A stretch of DNA of 37,596 nt, from positions 1-37,596 of the IMG/VR virus record IMGVR_UViG_3300036761_001186. The stretch is one strand, 5' to 3'. Source of the DNA: a virus. The notes beneath the pieces were generated by a model. It was not told the origin of the DNA and ran no database searches. It was given only the letters and a program-made list of their open reading frames with translations. This document shows positions 8,818-17,349 of the stretch, in pieces. A program made the translations under genes and the position numbers. Numbering within the stretch: the stretch's first letter is position 1; every line of letters begins with the position of its first letter.

Positions 8818-11800
8818 GTGCCCTACTGCTCGCCACAGCGTTTCCTTGCCAACGATCGCAACGCGATCCGGCAGGCAACGCTTGTTCCGTCCTCGGTGCT
8901 GCCGATCGACGACGGCGTGCTATCCGTAGCGACCGCGCGGAACGGGACGGCGCAGGTGAAACTTACCGGAAGCTACACCGGGACGGAGGCGGCGACCTAC
9001 GACGCCGAGATCGTCGACGATACGGCGACCGTCCCGCTAATCTCGGCGCCGATCCTGACCGGCGAAGGGTCGGGTGCGTTGTCCGCGATTTCGTTCACCG
9101 GGCCGGCACAGCAGATCACGGTCGAGCTCGCCGAGTCTGGCCTTCCCCTATTGGCCGCCGGGGTCGATCTTGAGGGCGTGGCGATCAAGGCTCGCACGGC
9201 CGGCGCGGTTGGGAACGGGATTTCGATCAGCATCGACCAGTCTGGATTGACCTTCGCGCCGCAGTCGTTTTCCCTGTTGCAGGAGCTCGCCCCGGGGCAG
9301 GGCGGGCAGGATACGCCTCTACGTGGTGCGGAATACGACTACGACACGAAGATCATGGGGGCGAACGGGCAGATCCCGGCCGACGCGCACCGGATCGCCT
9401 TCGGGGCGGATACATCCGCGATTTACACGCAATACAAGGCGTACAAGGACGGCGAATGGCTGTACTACCTCGTCCCGGCGCTCAAGCGCGGGGTTGCTCG
9501 AGGCGCGGTCATTTCGTTCGTGACCGGAGGGCGCACGGTGACGGTCGGGACAGGTTCCCCGGCAGAGAACACTTACGCCGGGATCGTCACCCTGTACGAC
9601 CTCCTGAACGCGATCAAGACGGACCTCGGCTCGCCATCTGCCCCGTTGCTCGACGTTGACGGAGTCATCGCCAATGACCGCGCGCCGGCCGGGCAGGCGG
9701 CGCAGGAATTGCAGACGCGGACCGACGCTCATGTCGAGCCGTCGTACGGGACAGGGAGTGCGGCGGCGATAGGATTCGAGGGCACGTCATGTTCGGCAGG
9801 CGCTGGGACGCAACTGGTGATCGCTACCTGTCGAGCCGTAACGCCAAACGATCATCCGCTGGCGCACGTTGGGCTCACGCAGTGGGAATTGAAAAGCTCC
9901 ACGTTGGGTGACTTGGGAACGATCATCGAGGGAGTGCCTTACTCCGGGGCCGAGTTCGGAGTCACCGTGCCGCGTCGCTTGCCCTACGGATTCGGTGGAC
10001 AAAGAGGCGATTTCACGGTTACGAACATTTCCTACGCCGCTCGCGCAAACAGCGATCCGGACCCGGCGCCGATCTGCCCAGGAGTCGGCGAGCGCGCTGG
10101 ATTGCTTGGTCCGGCAGCAACAGATCAGTCGCTCACTTGGGTCTATACCAAACGACCGACGGGAAACTGTGCTTGCGTCTCCATGCCGATGCCGAATCTC
10201 AACACAGCCTGCCTTGGCAACGAAGGGTTAACGGAAGGAGGGGCCACTATGGCCTATCAAGAGGACACGCGCGCGCGAATCGAGGCGCTGCGAATATGGT
10301 TCACGACGACGGTGCGCGGCAATAGCGCAGTCGGCGCTATTGGCGTCGGTGGAGCACAGGCCAACGAGAAAGGGTTTATCAGCGCCCCGACCTCGACGAC
10401 GGGACTTATCGTTTCCGTGTCGGCCTATCTTTCCCTGACGGCGATTGTCGATCGGTTCGAGTCGGCAATCGCGTTGATTGATCCTCTCGCTGCAGGATCT
10501 CCAAGTCTTCGTGGCAATGGCTGTCTTGCATGGGATGATGCCTTCGATGAATTGAAGGCCGACATCGTTACTTTTACCGCAGTCGGATACCTGACCGACA
10601 TCCCGAGCGATCGCTACACGGCAAGACTCGGAGCGGTTCTGATCGCTGCCGGGATATCCCCCCTGGGGGAGTCTGACGCCACAACCGTATCAGGCGATGG
10701 TTGCTGGCGTGATTATGGAGATGCCTACTACTGGGTCGGAGTCGGGGCGGCGGGGGCTTACGCTCCCGCGTTCACGAACCATCCGTGTTATTCAGCGCGT
10801 CGGAGCACTAGTGGCGTCTATTATTCGACGCATGAATTCGCTTTCCAAATCAACGTAAAGTGTCCGGACGATCTTCGCGAGGGCGATACGATAACGCAGG
10901 CCATCGGAAACGCGGCATGGCCAACAATTTACCAAGTCGGCGATGAGTTGATCCTGCCGATCATCGCCGCGTCCGATCTGTACCTGGCCGGCGGGCAGGA
11001 TGCCTCACTTGTGCAAACATGGCTAGTCAACGGGAGCATAGCCGGTCCGTTCCCGTCGTACCTCTACGACCCCGATGCGCCGATCGCTTACTCGGACGGT
11101 TCGCCGGATGTCCTGACGTTTACATTAACGCCGGGCGGGATACCGTTTGCCAAAGGTGACAAGTTCTCATTTTCCGTTGAGGGTGGGCACTACCGCTGGC
11201 GCAAGAACGCTGCGGCGTGGTCGGCGAGCATCCCTATCCCGGCGGGGACCGCGGCGCTCGATGCTGGCCTGTCCATCGAATTCCTGACCGGCGCGTCGCC
11301 ATCGTTCGTTGCCGACGATATGTTCTCGTTCCTTGCCCTGCAACCGTGGGCCGCGTCGAATATCCAGACACCGGACCCGGACCCGTGGAAATGGTCTGGA
11401 GCTGGCGGGTCAATCGTTGCCGATCGCGGCTCGGTCGTGAACGTCGACGCCGCGGCGTTCGCGTATCACACGCTACCGGCGGGAGCGACGATTACTATCG
11501 AAGGCGGGATCGCTTCAGGCGTCTACACTTGGACGGAAACGGCGGCGTGGCAGGATGGCACGATCGCGGCGATCTTCGCGGCGACGCAAGCGACGCGGTA
11601 CATCCGCCTTACCGTAGCCAACGCGACCGGCGGGCAGATCGGTTGGTGGTGGTGCGGCGAAGGGCTCGGGACGGAACTGTCCGCGAACGTCACGCCGCAC
11701 CGCACCTATTCGATCGCGCGGGCCGAAGGCGGGCTATACCAGCGCGGGGTATTCCTCGGCAAAGGCAAGGGCGCGGAGGTCGAATGGACCGAGGGATCAT

Positions 11801-12027
11801 TGACGGAAACGGACGCGTCTAACATCGCTTCTACGGCGGACTGGGTAAAAACGAACGGCGATGAGCCGCTGGTGTTCGTGGCGAATATAACCAGACCATC
11901 AGAGGCGTCGCTGGTGCAGATCACCGACGACGAGATTGCGGAGCACGACACGTCGGACGCGAACCGCGACGTCGCATTCGATCGCCGGTTCGACGGCCAC
12001 CTATCCCTCGGCGCCGTGCTGCAATAG
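8818..12027 (+). CDS. Large tail / tail-tip structural protein, 1069 aa
   Basis: GTG 8818 directly follows the tape measure stop. The protein is rich in beta-prone, Gly/Thr/Ala segments throughout, starts with QRFLANDRNAIRQATLVPSS, and has an early repeated style (GIVTLYDLLNAIKTDL). A middle region around residues 430-470 contains several cysteines (CPGVGERAG, NCACVSMPMPNLNTACLGNE), unusual for a tail protein and possibly disulphide- or metal-linked. The position directly after the tape measure gene is where distal tail and baseplate proteins are encoded. Residues about 790-1000 look like carbohydrate-binding or jelly-roll strands (YTWTETAAWQDGT, IGWWWCGEGLG). I do not recognise a named family; a role in the tail tip is inferred from order and size. 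Confidence 0.6.
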   Translation: MPYCSPQRFLANDRNAIRQATLVPSSVLPIDDGVLSVATARNGTAQVKLTGSYTGTEAATYDAEIVDDTATVPLISAPILTGEGSGALSAISFTGPAQQITVELAESGLPLLAAGVDLEGVAIKARTAGAVGNGISISIDQSGLTFAPQSFSLLQELAPGQGGQDTPLRGAEYDYDTKIMGANGQIPADAHRIAFGADTSAIYTQYKAYKDGEWLYYLVPALKRGVARGAVISFVTGGRTVTVGTGSPAENTYAGIVTLYDLLNAIKTDLGSPSAPLLDVDGVIANDRAPAGQAAQELQTRTDAHVEPSYGTGSAAAIGFEGTSCSAGAGTQLVIATCRAVTPNDHPLAHVGLTQWELKSSTLGDLGTIIEGVPYSGAEFGVTVPRRLPYGFGGQRGDFTVTNISYAARANSDPDPAPICPGVGERAGLLGPAATDQSLTWVYTKRPTGNCACVSMPMPNLNTACLGNEGLTEGGATMAYQEDTRARIEALRIWFTTTVRGNSAVGAIGVGGAQANEKGFISAPTSTTGLIVSVSAYLSLTAIVDRFESAIALIDPLAAGSPSLRGNGCLAWDDAFDELKADIVTFTAVGYLTDIPSDRYTARLGAVLIAAGISPLGESDATTVSGDGCWRDYGDAYYWVGVGAAGAYAPAFTNHPCYSARRSTSGVYYSTHEFAFQINVKCPDDLREGDTITQAIGNAAWPTIYQVGDELILPIIAASDLYLAGGQDASLVQTWLVNGSIAGPFPSYLYDPDAPIAYSDGSPDVLTFTLTPGGIPFAKGDKFSFSVEGGHYRWRKNAAAWSASIPIPAGTAALDAGLSIEFLTGASPSFVADDMFSFLALQPWAASNIQTPDPDPWKWSGAGGSIVADRGSVVNVDAAAFAYHTLPAGATITIEGGIASGVYTWTETAAWQDGTIAAIFAATQATRYIRLTVANATGGQIGWWWCGEGLGTELSANVTPHRTYSIARAEGGLYQRGVFLGKGKGAEVEWTEGSLTETDASNIASTADWVKTNGDEPLVFVANITRPSEASLVQITDDEIAEHDTSDANRDVAFDRRFDGHLSLGAVLQ

Positions 12028-12342
12028 ATGCGCCTCGTGCTAGCGCTGTCGCCTAGCGCGATCGAGTTCACCGAGAAAGGTTCCGCCGGCCCGCATCCGC
12101 ACCTGCTGAAAGTCGGGGCGCTGCATCAAGCGGCTCGAGCTGGTACGGCCATAGGCATCGCAGGGACGGAAAGCGCCAGCGTTCCCGTAACGCTAGACAA
12201 CAGCCGCGGCAGGGTGACTGCGATTGCCCGCCGTCCGCTTCGGGTCGACGCGGCACTCTACGACGGTGAAGTTCTGTTCTTTTCTGGGAAGATATCGGCG
12301 GTCACACTCGGCAGCGTTGTCGAGTGGGAAATAGACGCATAG
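12028..12342 (+). CDS. Hypothetical tail-module protein, 104 aa
   Basis: ATG 12028 follows the previous TAG without a gap. The beta-rich 104-residue product (VPVTLDNSRGRVTAIARRPL, DGEVLFFSGKISAVTLGSV) looks like the strand pattern of small baseplate or hub-associated domains. No motif identifies it. Being coupled to the 1069-aa protein, it may assemble with it at the tail tip. Confidence 0.55.
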   Translation: MRLVLALSPSAIEFTEKGSAGPHPHLLKVGALHQAARAGTAIGIAGTESASVPVTLDNSRGRVTAIARRPLRVDAALYDGEVLFFSGKISAVTLGSVVEWEIDA

Positions 12343-12352
12343 GAGAATCAGT

Positions 12353-12640
12353 ATGGCTCTGCAATTCCCGAAGTGGAAATACCGAAAGCATCCGACCTTG
12401 GGATTTTTCCAATCAACGCTAGTCGCCAAGGCAGAGATTGAAAAAGAACTCGGACCGACTTGGACCGATGATCCGCATGGGCATGGCGTCGATGTTGTTC
12501 TCTATCCGGCAGAGCTAACCGCTGGTGGAACGCTCATGCACCATGGGACCGGAGCCGATGCGAACGGAAATTACGCGCACGGTCCCGCACCGACTGCGCC
12601 GGGTATTAGCGGCGGTGTCATCATCGGCAAGAAGGGATAA
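12353..12640 (+). CDS. Hypothetical phage protein, 95 aa
   Basis: ATG 12353 has a good ribosome site (GGAGA, 7 nt upstream). The product begins ALQFPKWKYRKHPTLGFFQS, has a helix VAKAEIEKELGPTW and a Gly/His-rich C-terminus (LMHHGTGADANGNYAHGPAP). It is probably a tail-module protein by position. No family is recognised. Confidence 0.55.
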   Translation: MALQFPKWKYRKHPTLGFFQSTLVAKAEIEKELGPTWTDDPHGHGVDVVLYPAELTAGGTLMHHGTGADANGNYAHGPAPTAPGISGGVIIGKKG

Positions 12641-12643
12641 GCG

Positions 12644-13054
12644 ATGGCTGCGAAACTGAACAATTCCGCAACGCTTGAAAAAGCCGAAATGGACGGAGCA
12701 ATCGCGGCCATAGGAAATGCCGCATTGCTCTACATCTATTCCGGTACGCAGCCCTCTGGAACAGCAGGTGCCGACGGCACGCTTGCCGCCGGCCCGTTTA
12801 CTTGCGGATCTCCATTCGCGCCAGCCGCGTCGTCGGCACTTCCTAGCGTAGTTTCGCCCACGCTGCCGTCAAACGTTAACGCGTCCGCAAGTATCCAGCC
12901 TACATGGTGGCGTGTGAAAACGTCAGGTGGTACGCCAATGCAGGATGGCAGCGCCGGTACGTCTGGTTGCGATATGACGATAGGACCGACCACTTCCGGG
13001 CAACCAGTTGCGATTGCAGCGTGGGGATTTAACAGCGCGACGTTCGGGCACTAA
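12644..13054 (+). CDS. Hypothetical phage protein, probable tail accessory, 136 aa
   Basis: Follows the previous gene by three bases. The 136-residue product starts with a helical segment (NNSATLEKAEMDGAIAAIGN), then becomes Gly/Ser/Thr/Pro-rich with beta strands (QPTWWRVKTSGGTPMQDGSA) and ends AWGFNSATFGH. Proteins with this RVKTSGGT...MQDGSAG pattern occur near tail-tip genes of proteobacterial phages as I remember them. Role unknown; a trimeric or fibre-associated protein is one possibility. Confidence 0.55.
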   Translation: MAAKLNNSATLEKAEMDGAIAAIGNAALLYIYSGTQPSGTAGADGTLAAGPFTCGSPFAPAASSALPSVVSPTLPSNVNASASIQPTWWRVKTSGGTPMQDGSAGTSGCDMTIGPTTSGQPVAIAAWGFNSATFGH

Positions 13055-13075
13055 ACCGGAGTCGGCGAGCCCATC

Positions 13076-15208
13076 ATGGCTGCCGTTACCTGGAATCCTA
13101 GCGACAAAAACGCAAACATCACGCTCTCTGGTGGAAACCTCGTAGCGAGCGAGTCAGGCTCTAACCCGAACGTTGCCGTACGGGCAACCTTAGCCCGTTC
13201 CACTGGGAAGTATTATTTCGAGGCAACGCTCACCGGGCGCGATTCAACACTCGGAATTATTGTTGCCGGTTCGTCGTTGGCAATCCGCGTCGGGAATACG
13301 ATCGACGACTGGGCGTTTGCGAATGCGTTTACCAATCTCATCAAACGCCATAATGCCGGCGGAACCACGATTGGTACGTACACATACACAGGATCGCACA
13401 ATGTCGGCATAGCGGTAGATTTAAGCGCCGGGAAGATGTGGTTTCGCTTCGATGGCACTTGGCAGGAGGGCGACCCAGCGACAGCGACAACGCCGAGTTA
13501 CACGGGGGTATCTGGGACATTTTACCCGGCGTGGAGTTCGTCCAATAGTGTTGAGGCAGCATCGGCAACACTGCGGCCATCCGATGCGAGTTTCGTTTAC
13601 GCGGTTCCGTCAGGATTCCTGGCGTGGGAAGATCCGCCGATCACAATAGTTGCAACGCAGTCGCCAAACACTGCGGCGATATCAGCGACCGTCACAACCG
13701 GTGTGTCGATCAACGCAACGCAGTCACCGAATACCGCAGCGATCGCTGCGGCGTCGCTTACGGTTGCAACGATTGCCGCGAGTCAGTCTAGCAATACCGC
13801 GGCGATTAGTGCGAGTGCCACTACAGGCGCGGCGATTTCCGCGACGCAGTCATCGAACCGAACGAGCATCAAGGTCGCCGGGACCGTGGTGCCGATTTCA
13901 GTCACGCCGGTCAAGCGGTCGGGGCTGATGCTGTGGGAGCCGCTGCCGCTGCGGACGTCGGCGATGCTCGGAAACTTCGCCGAGTCATTCGTCCTGGCGC
14001 ATCGTTTCGGCGATCTTACGTCTGGACGTTTCAAGCTGCGGCGGTTGGACGACACGACGTACTTTGTCGCCGATCATCCAATGCCGGTGACGCAGGTTTT
14101 CATTGACCTGCAGGAATCGAAGGGATGGGAGCGTCGGCTCCAATCGGACGGCGACGGCCACACTTGGACCGTCATAAAGTTCGCGGCGCCGATCCCAATC
14201 GAGGCAGATGTATCGGCGTGCGGAACGGGAAAGAGCAATCCGCGGACCGGGGCGCTCTTGGAAAACCCGGCCGAGATCGCCGAGGACATCCTGCGGCTCG
14301 CCGGGCGCTCCGATCCATGGTGGGATCAACTCCGCGCCGAGTCCGCGGCGGCCGGTTTAAGGCTCGCCGGGAGCATTGATTCAGTCCTGAGTATCCGGGC
14401 ATGGCTCGACGCCGTTCTCGGCTCTGCAGGTGCGATCTGGTGTCCCGGTATGGCAAGGTTGTATCCGGTGTCGGAAGTGTCCGGATACGTTGCCAAACTG
14501 GACAAGCACAAAATCTCCAATCTCACGGTGTCGGCGAACCTAGATAACACGGCCGACATCTTCAGGCTCTCGTACGATCCCGACGCAGCGTCTGCCACGT
14601 CGCAACACTACGTCGAGATGACAGCGAACCCAGCTCTCTACGGCGGGGTCGTGCGCGAGGAAACGCTGCCATATCTCCGGACGCCGGGGAACGCTGAGTC
14701 GGTAACGCGACGGCTTCTCCAATGGCTCGCCGGGGAGCGCTACGACATTACGTTCGATTGCGGAGACCTGTCAGTACGGGCGGGGCAATGGGTCCAACTC
14801 ATCGCGCACCCGTTGTGGAAAGCGGCAATGAAGCGGACGCCGTTTGCCGACGTCGATCCGTATGTGATGGTGCTGGGAGCCGATCCGACGCCTGGATCGA
14901 GGACGGTTCACTGCGAGGGCAAGGCGCTCGTATCGGTTCCGCTCGTCACGGTGACGGCGCACAGCGTTGCCCTTCCGACGACACGGGATGCCGGGGTAGA
15001 GGTTGCGGTCAAGAACGGCGTCGCGACGCTCACAGTATCGGACGAGAACGATAAGCCGGTGTTCAATGCCCGGGTATCGCTCGATGGCGGGCCGGCCAAG
15101 AAAACGGACGAGCAAGGACTCGTCTCGTTCGTCGTGAAGTCTGGGCAGCATCAACTCGCGATCCAGGCGCCGGGGAAGCTCGCGCAGATATTGACGGTGC
15201 AGTTGTGA
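13076..15208 (+). CDS. Tail-tip protein: lectin-like N-terminus, 21-aa repeats, hub-like core, Ig-like end
   Basis: 710 residues with clear modules. Residues about 1-185 form a SPRY/concanavalin-like beta-sandwich pattern (STGKYYFEATLTG, HNVGIAVDLSAGKMWFRFDG, then YPAWSSS), as found in adhesins fused to phage tail proteins. Residues about 193-276 are four 21-residue repeats beginning ATQSPNTAA or ASQSSNTAA. Residues about 277-630 resemble a baseplate-hub-type domain (RFGDLTSGRFKLRRLDDTTY, RAWLDAVLGSAGAIWCPGMA). The last 70 residues look like a carboxypeptidase-regulatory/Ig-like fold (VSDENDKPVFNARVSLDGG). The combination suggests a receptor-contacting tail tip component. The next gene overlaps the stop (GTGA). 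Confidence 0.65.
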   Translation: MAAVTWNPSDKNANITLSGGNLVASESGSNPNVAVRATLARSTGKYYFEATLTGRDSTLGIIVAGSSLAIRVGNTIDDWAFANAFTNLIKRHNAGGTTIGTYTYTGSHNVGIAVDLSAGKMWFRFDGTWQEGDPATATTPSYTGVSGTFYPAWSSSNSVEAASATLRPSDASFVYAVPSGFLAWEDPPITIVATQSPNTAAISATVTTGVSINATQSPNTAAIAAASLTVATIAASQSSNTAAISASATTGAAISATQSSNRTSIKVAGTVVPISVTPVKRSGLMLWEPLPLRTSAMLGNFAESFVLAHRFGDLTSGRFKLRRLDDTTYFVADHPMPVTQVFIDLQESKGWERRLQSDGDGHTWTVIKFAAPIPIEADVSACGTGKSNPRTGALLENPAEIAEDILRLAGRSDPWWDQLRAESAAAGLRLAGSIDSVLSIRAWLDAVLGSAGAIWCPGMARLYPVSEVSGYVAKLDKHKISNLTVSANLDNTADIFRLSYDPDAASATSQHYVEMTANPALYGGVVREETLPYLRTPGNAESVTRRLLQWLAGERYDITFDCGDLSVRAGQWVQLIAHPLWKAAMKRTPFADVDPYVMVLGADPTPGSRTVHCEGKALVSVPLVTVTAHSVALPTTRDAGVEVAVKNGVATLTVSDENDKPVFNARVSLDGGPAKKTDEQGLVSFVVKSGQHQLAIQAPGKLAQILTVQL
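13652..13903 (+). repeat. Four 63-bp coding repeats in the tail-tip gene
   Basis: Four in-frame 21-codon units start with Ala-Thr/Ser-Gln-Ser and share SPNTAAI or SSNTAAI; the last is diverged. They form a Thr/Ala-rich linker between the lectin-like and hub-like parts. Copy number could vary by recombination without a frameshift. Confidence 0.7.
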
Positions 15209-15687
15209 GATACGGACTCAAATTCGTCGATCCGAAATCAGCGTTCGGGCCTGACGTAAAGCTCGGAGTGCAATTGCAGGATGAGGCTCCGATAGTCATA
15301 CCTGATGCTGTGCCGTGTCCATGCGTCGAGGAGTTCAAGTATTGGATTCTCATGGAGAGCGACCATGGCGGGCATTTATTCACGACCACGACATCGAACA
15401 TTCTTGGCTATCCGGGTCCTGAGCCGATTACTCCAACCTATACATTGGTTCCGGTCTACGAAGGCTGCGGGAAAGTATCAGAATTCACTTTGGACGCGGG
15501 GACGTGGCAAGGGGAGTTTTTGCTACAGGACGTTGTGATGGACCCAGACAACGTCAATGCCGTAGCGGTTCAAGTAACATTTTTGAACCCGTTTAATTCT
15601 CCCATTGGCAGCGGATACACGGTGCAGATGAAGCTTGACGGAGTGGACTTTGGCCCATCCGCGCTTGTTGGACCATTTGGAACATAG
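15205..15687 (+). CDS. Hypothetical tail-module protein, 160 aa
   Basis: GTG 15205 overlaps the upstream TGA (GTGA). The product has a Cys pair near the N-terminus (PCPCVEEFKYWI) and beta-rich segments (TYTLVPVYEGCGKVSEFTLD, MDPDNVNAVAVQVTFLNPFN). It is the last gene before the lysis group. It may be a small tail-tip or chaperone protein; no family is recognised. Confidence 0.55.
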   Translation: MRYGLKFVDPKSAFGPDVKLGVQLQDEAPIVIPDAVPCPCVEEFKYWILMESDHGGHLFTTTTSNILGYPGPEPITPTYTLVPVYEGCGKVSEFTLDAGTWQGEFLLQDVVMDPDNVNAVAVQVTFLNPFNSPIGSGYTVQMKLDGVDFGPSALVGPFGT

Positions 15688-15696
15688 GAGCAATCC

Positions 15697-15750
15697 ATGG
15701 ATGCTGAACCGCGTACCACACGACCGGCCATCACGACGCGAGGTGTGTGA
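15697..15750 (+). CDS. Possible 17-aa leader peptide
   Basis: ATG 15697 has a strong ribosome site (AGGAG at 15686-15690) and encodes MDAEPRTTRPAITTRGV, ending in TGA that overlaps the ATG of the next gene at 15750 (TGATG). The next gene has no good ribosome site of its own, so translation of this short frame probably loads ribosomes onto it. It may have no function as a peptide. Confidence 0.4.
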   Translation: MDAEPRTTRPAITTRGV

Positions 15751-16085
15751 TGACCGACGAAAACGGCATAAATAGTGCTGCTAGACCAGCCGCCGAGCGT
15801 TGGCGCATAGCGAAAGACATCCCGATTGCAGTGGTGGGCGCCGTTATCCTGCAAACGCTATTTCTTGTTGTCTGGATAACTAATTTATCCGGCACGGTCA
15901 ATGCCGTAGTGGCGAATCAACTCGATTTCAAGAATCAGCAATATACGCGCGACGATGCTCGACGGGATCGTGAGTTAATAGATCAGAAGATGATTACCCG
16001 TGACACCATTGCTGCTGAGCAAATGCGGCATATAGGACAGTTAGAAGGCAGGATCCAACGGTGTGAGAATGGATATAAGCGATGA
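15750..16085 (+). CDS. Single-span membrane protein, holin-region candidate, 111 aa
   Basis: The start is taken as ATG 15750, coupled to the leader peptide stop; GTG 15747 is the adjacent alternative. One transmembrane segment lies at residues about 24-46 (IPIAVVGAVILQTLFLVVWI), followed by a charged helical tail (RDDARRDRELIDQKMITRD). This shape occurs in small proteins at the start of lysis modules of proteobacterial phages. It could be a holin-type or antiholin-type protein, or an accessory membrane protein. The 3' end overlaps the next gene. Confidence 0.5.
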   Translation: MTDENGINSAARPAAERWRIAKDIPIAVVGAVILQTLFLVVWITNLSGTVNAVVANQLDFKNQQYTRDDARRDRELIDQKMITRDTIAAEQMRHIGQLEGRIQRCENGYKR

Positions 16086-16554
16086 CGTACTCAGACGCAC
16101 TTTTGGTGCCATTGCCATTCGTGCCGAGCGTGCCCCGATGATTAAGGAAGCACTCGACACGCTGCGCTCGGTACAGACGCTGACCTGGGTCGCGCTGTCA
16201 TTTCTTCCGGTCGCGCTGCTGTTCGTTATCGCGCTATGGCGCGCCGATCGCGGCGCCCTGTCGACGTTCAAGTTCATACACTTCGTGACCAACGATGCGG
16301 GCCGCGGGTCGTACTACGCGCTCGGCTACACGATGCTGGTGATCGTCTGTGCGTGGGGCGTGTGGGCGCTGATCGCGTTGGACAAGCTCACCGAGTGGTA
16401 CATGACTATCATCATCGGTGGCTTCATCATCGGCGCCCTCGGCGCGACGACTGCGCGCGCAATCGCCAGGGTCAAAGGCGCGGTCGACACCAACCCTGCC
16501 GCCGGGGATATGGAAACAGCGCACGTTGAGGACCGAGGAAACGGTGCGCGTTGA
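16069..16554 (+). CDS. Three-span membrane protein, possible holin, 161 aa
   Basis: ATG 16069 gives MDISDDVLRRTFGAIAIRAE; GTG 16063 is an in-frame alternative with better ribosome-site spacing. Three hydrophobic segments are visible: about 38-57 (TWVALSFLPVALLFVIALW), 82-104 (YALGYTMLVIVCAWGVWAL) and 110-130 (WYMTIIIGGFIIGALGATTA). The C-terminus is soluble and polar. Three spans and a position just before the spanins and endolysin fit a holin, but the protein is long for one. Holin identity is an inference from place and topology. Confidence 0.5.
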   Translation: MDISDDVLRRTFGAIAIRAERAPMIKEALDTLRSVQTLTWVALSFLPVALLFVIALWRADRGALSTFKFIHFVTNDAGRGSYYALGYTMLVIVCAWGVWALIALDKLTEWYMTIIIGGFIIGALGATTARAIARVKGAVDTNPAAGDMETAHVEDRGNGAR

Positions 16555-16587
16555 TCCGCAACCGAAGGGCAAGGCAGGAGGGAAGCG

Positions 16588-16779
16588 ATGAGCGGGTTGA
16601 CGATATTCGGATTTGGAGTCTTCGTGGGCGCGGGAATCATGTACGCGATCACCTATTTCACGACGCATCCGAACGAGCGCAAGGCGTTGTGGTCGCGGCT
16701 GCGCGCGAAGGCGAGCAAAGCGATCGCCGGAGATGCCCCGCCCGCCGCGACCGCGGTTGATCCGCCGAAGGTGCCCTGA
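16588..16779 (+). CDS. Small single-span membrane protein of the lysis region, 63 aa
   Basis: ATG 16588 is preceded by a strong AGGAGGG. Residues about 5-24 form one transmembrane helix (TIFGFGVFVGAGIMYAITYF), then a basic amphipathic stretch (NERKALWSRLRAKASKAIAG) and a Pro/Ala tail. The stop overlaps the next start (TGATG at 16777-16781). It may act in lysis, for example as a holin partner; there is no identifying motif. Confidence 0.55.
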   Translation: MSGLTIFGFGVFVGAGIMYAITYFTTHPNERKALWSRLRAKASKAIAGDAPPAATAVDPPKVP

Positions 16780-17324
16780 TGCTGGCCGGCATTCTCAGCA
16801 TTGCGCTCATCGCATGGACGCTCCTTGTGTTCAACGCCGGCGGCGACTACAAGGTCGCAGCGCACGAAAAGGCGCAGGCGGAGGCAGATGCGCTGATCGA
16901 GCAACAGGCAGAAGAACTGACCGCGAAGGAAGCCGAGAAGATCATCGACATGCAAGCGGCGTTCCACGCCGGCGAGGCGAATGCGAAGGTCGTGACCAAG
17001 ACGGTCTATGTGAAGGGACAGAGTTATGTGGCTAGCACTCCGGTTTTCCAGAATCGTGATTGCGTCATTCCTGCTGACGGCGTGCAGCTCCTTAACAGTC
17101 AAATCACCGACCTGCAAACTACCGCCGCTGCCTCCGTCCTCGGTCTCGCCGTGTACGGCTCCCAGCCTACTGTCGGACGGACAGATGGGGACGCTGTACC
17201 TCCACGACCTACAGACAGTGCAGCTGTACCGGGAGTGCGTCCGGAAGTACCAAAACCTGATCTACCTGCAGGCGCAGCGGGACCAAGCGTGCGAGATCGT
17301 CCAAAGCCAAATCCAGTCAAATAA
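16779..17324 (+). CDS. Rz-like inner-membrane spanin (i-spanin)
   Basis: 181 residues with an N-terminal membrane anchor (LAGILSIALIAWTLLVFNA) and a periplasmic Ala/Glu/Lys coiled coil (residues about 25-70), the layout of Rz subunits. The C-terminal half is Pro/Gly-rich and probably extended. A lipoprotein gene in another frame (17026-17349) lies mostly inside its 3' half, the classical Rz/Rz1 nested arrangement. The i-spanin spans the periplasm and with the o-spanin fuses inner and outer membranes in the last step of lysis. The C-terminal half may be shaped mainly by the overlapping gene. Confidence 0.75.
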   Translation: MLAGILSIALIAWTLLVFNAGGDYKVAAHEKAQAEADALIEQQAEELTAKEAEKIIDMQAAFHAGEANAKVVTKTVYVKGQSYVASTPVFQNRDCVIPADGVQLLNSQITDLQTTAAASVLGLAVYGSQPTVGRTDGDAVPPRPTDSAAVPGVRPEVPKPDLPAGAAGPSVRDRPKPNPVK

Positions 17325-17349
17325 ATCTTGGTATGAGTTCTGGAAATGA
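17026..17349 (+). CDS. Rz1-like outer-membrane lipoprotein spanin (o-spanin)
   Basis: 107 residues in the +1 frame relative to the Rz-like gene, beginning inside it and ending 25 nt beyond it. A signal peptide ends in a lipobox, LLTAC with Cys20. It is followed by a Pro-rich stretch (CKLPPLPPSSVSPC) and a helical C-terminus ending SNKSWYEFWK. A ribosome site (AAGGGA) precedes ATG 17026. Signal, lipobox, Pro-rich region and nesting identify an o-spanin. The stop overlaps the endolysin start (ATGA). Confidence 0.85.
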   Translation: MWLALRFSRIVIASFLLTACSSLTVKSPTCKLPPLPPSSVSPCTAPSLLSDGQMGTLYLHDLQTVQLYRECVRKYQNLIYLQAQRDQACEIVQSQIQSNKSWYEFWK

